From assembly GCA_964578175.1 (NCBI GenBank), contig CAZOBH010000032.1, positions 1 to 7,631 on the forward strand: a DNA stretch of 7,631 bases, read 5' to 3'. Of this stretch, positions 6,830-7,631 are shown piece by piece; within the stretch, counting starts at the first letter, position 1; the number at the start of each line of letters is the position of its first letter. A program made the translations under genes and the position numbers. Origin of the DNA: RUG11788 sp964578175 (lineage in GTDB: Bacteria > Bacillota_I > Bacilli_A > RF39 > UBA660). The notes under the pieces are model-generated. The model made no database searches. It was not told where the DNA came from and worked only from the letters and a program-made list of their open reading frames with translations.

Positions 6830-7531
6830 ATGAAGTATAAGAGAATACTAATTAAATTAAGTGGAGAAGCATTAGCTGGATCTAAAGGAACTGGAATTGA
6901 TTTTGAAAAAGTACTAGATGTTTGTAAAGAAATAAAAGAAGTTTCACAATTAGGTGTTGAAGTAGGAATAGTTGTAGGTGGAGGAAATTTCTGGAGAGGA
7001 AGAAGTAATCAACAAATGGATAGATGTACATCTGATTATATAGGAATGCTTGGAACAACTATGAATGCCTTAGCATTAGGTGATGCATTTAAACAATTAA
7101 ATCAAGATGTTCGTGTTCAAACTGGTGTTGAAATGAGACAAATAGCTGAATATTATATAAAAGATAGAGCAATAAAACATTTAAAGAATAAAAGAGTAGT
7201 AGTCTTTGGTTGTGGAACAGGATCACCATTTTTCTCAACTGATACTGCTGCAGCATTAAGAGCAGCTGAGATTGATGCTGATTTAGTAGTTAAAGCAACT
7301 AATGTAGATGCTATATATGATAAAGATCCTAAAAAATATGAAGATGCTAAAAAGATAGATAATATTACTTATATGGAAGTTCTAAATAAAAAGATAAATG
7401 TAATGGATTCAACAGCAACTACTTTATGTATGGATAATGATATACCAATAATTGTTTTTGATATAAATAAAGTAGGTAATTTAAAAAAGGTAGTTGAAGG
7501 TAAAAAAGTTGGAACAATAGTTACTAAATAG
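6830..7531 (+). CDS. pyrH: UMP kinase (uridylate kinase) PyrH
   Basis: PyrH phosphorylates UMP to UDP with ATP in the cytoplasm, an essential step of pyrimidine nucleotide synthesis. Bacterial UMP kinases belong to the amino acid kinase fold, act as hexamers and are generally activated by GTP and inhibited by UTP. At 233 residues the length is typical. Motifs run in order: KLSGEAL (9-15), GGGNFWRG (50-57), SDYIGMLGTTMNALAL (68-83), GTGSPFFSTDTAAALRA (129-145) and KATNVDAIYDKDPK (155-168). In the nucleotide loop, Cys128 and Ser132 replace residues often seen as Gly/Ala and Asn, a mild variation. In most bacteria pyrH sits in a tsf-pyrH-frr cluster. Here the upstream gene is trkH, and a terminator follows directly, so tsf is not adjacent upstream and any frr would need its own promoter. 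The start is fixed by a strong ribosome site and an in-frame stop just upstream. Confidence 0.97.
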   Translation: MKYKRILIKLSGEALAGSKGTGIDFEKVLDVCKEIKEVSQLGVEVGIVVGGGNFWRGRSNQQMDRCTSDYIGMLGTTMNALALGDAFKQLNQDVRVQTGVEMRQIAEYYIKDRAIKHLKNKRVVVFGCGTGSPFFSTDTAAALRAAEIDADLVVKATNVDAIYDKDPKKYEDAKKIDNITYMEVLNKKINVMDSTATTLCMDNDIPIIVFDINKVGNLKKVVEGKKVGTIVTK

Positions 7532-7555
7532 AAAAGCAAAAGCTTTTTTTTTTTT
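7532..7555 (+). terminator. Intrinsic terminator of pyrH
   Basis: AAAAGC (7532-7537) pairs with GCTTTT (7542-7547) around an AAAA loop, and 12 T residues run from 7544 to 7555. The stem is short with two G-C pairs, extendable slightly by G-U and A-U pairs into the stop codon. The long U-tract makes termination likely. Confidence 0.8.
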
Positions 7556-7604
7556 ATTTACATAGTTTTACACAAGTTAAAATCTAGTTTGTTGTAAATA
7601 AAAA
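7551..7604 (+). repeat. Large imperfect inverted repeat after pyrH
   Basis: TTTTTATTTACA (7551-7562) and TGTAAATAAAAA (7593-7604) are perfect 12-bp inverted copies. Between them, TAG-TTTTA (7563-7570) can pair with TAAAA-T-CTA (7578-7586) with one bulged base, so most of the 54 bases could fold as one long hairpin with a six-base bulge at 7587-7592. It is not followed by a T-run on the + strand, so it is not a second standard terminator. Its role is unknown: operator, RNA stability element or repeat relic. Confidence 0.6.
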
Positions 7605-7615
7605 GGCCATATAAT
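7589..7615 (+). promoter_or_regulatory. Possible promoter for a gene beyond the window
   Basis: A perfect TATAAT is at 7610-7615. The nearest -35-like bases are TTGTTG at 7589-7594 with a short 15-bp spacer, and there is no TG extension. The right arm of the inverted repeat would lie between or over these boxes. AT-rich DNA gives such matches by chance, so this is tentative. Confidence 0.3.
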
Positions 7616-7631
7616 AAAATTAAATTAGAAA

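Overview
This is an AT-rich window (well under 30% GC by eye). It carries five complete, co-directional genes on the + strand and no mobile element, CRISPR array, tRNA or rRNA. Low GC, A/T-ending codons, purine-rich Shine-Dalgarno sites, sigma-A-type promoters with an extended -10 (TGnTATAAT) and U-tailed hairpin terminators point to a low-GC Bacillota, perhaps a gut lineage near the Mollicutes or Erysipelotrichia or a clostridial relative. Tryptophan is always TGG and every stop is TAA or TAG, so the standard bacterial code fits. The exact taxon cannot be set from the window.

Layout. (1) 1-87: a strong promoter and leader. (2) 88-2037: a divergent AMP-forming adenylating enzyme (acyl-CoA synthetase-like, ANL superfamily) of unknown substrate, ending in its own terminator. 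(3) 2103-3947: a hybrid sensor histidine kinase with about seven N-terminal membrane segments, a HisKA/HATPase core and a C-terminal receiver, with its own promoter and terminator. (4) 3991-5346 and 5351-6769: a two-gene operon, trkA-trkH, encoding the two-RCK-domain regulatory subunit and the membrane subunit of a Trk potassium uptake system. (5) 6830-7531: pyrH (UMP kinase), behind a hairpin and followed by a terminator. (6) 7551-7631: a large inverted repeat and a possible promoter for a gene outside the window.

How they work together. TrkA and TrkH form one complex. The other genes look like separate transcription units: housekeeping (pyrH), an orphan sensor kinase and an orphan adenylating enzyme. 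A link between the adenylating enzyme and the kinase rests only on adjacency and near-identical promoter cores. The transcription signals are tightly packed: two stop codons lie in terminator loops, and the next promoter's -10 element starts within or just after the U-tract.

Nothing here is clearly a new multi-gene system. The best leads are the divergent adenylating enzyme beside the orphan hybrid kinase, the terminator/promoter overlaps, the hairpin in front of pyrH, and the 12-bp inverted repeat after pyrH.
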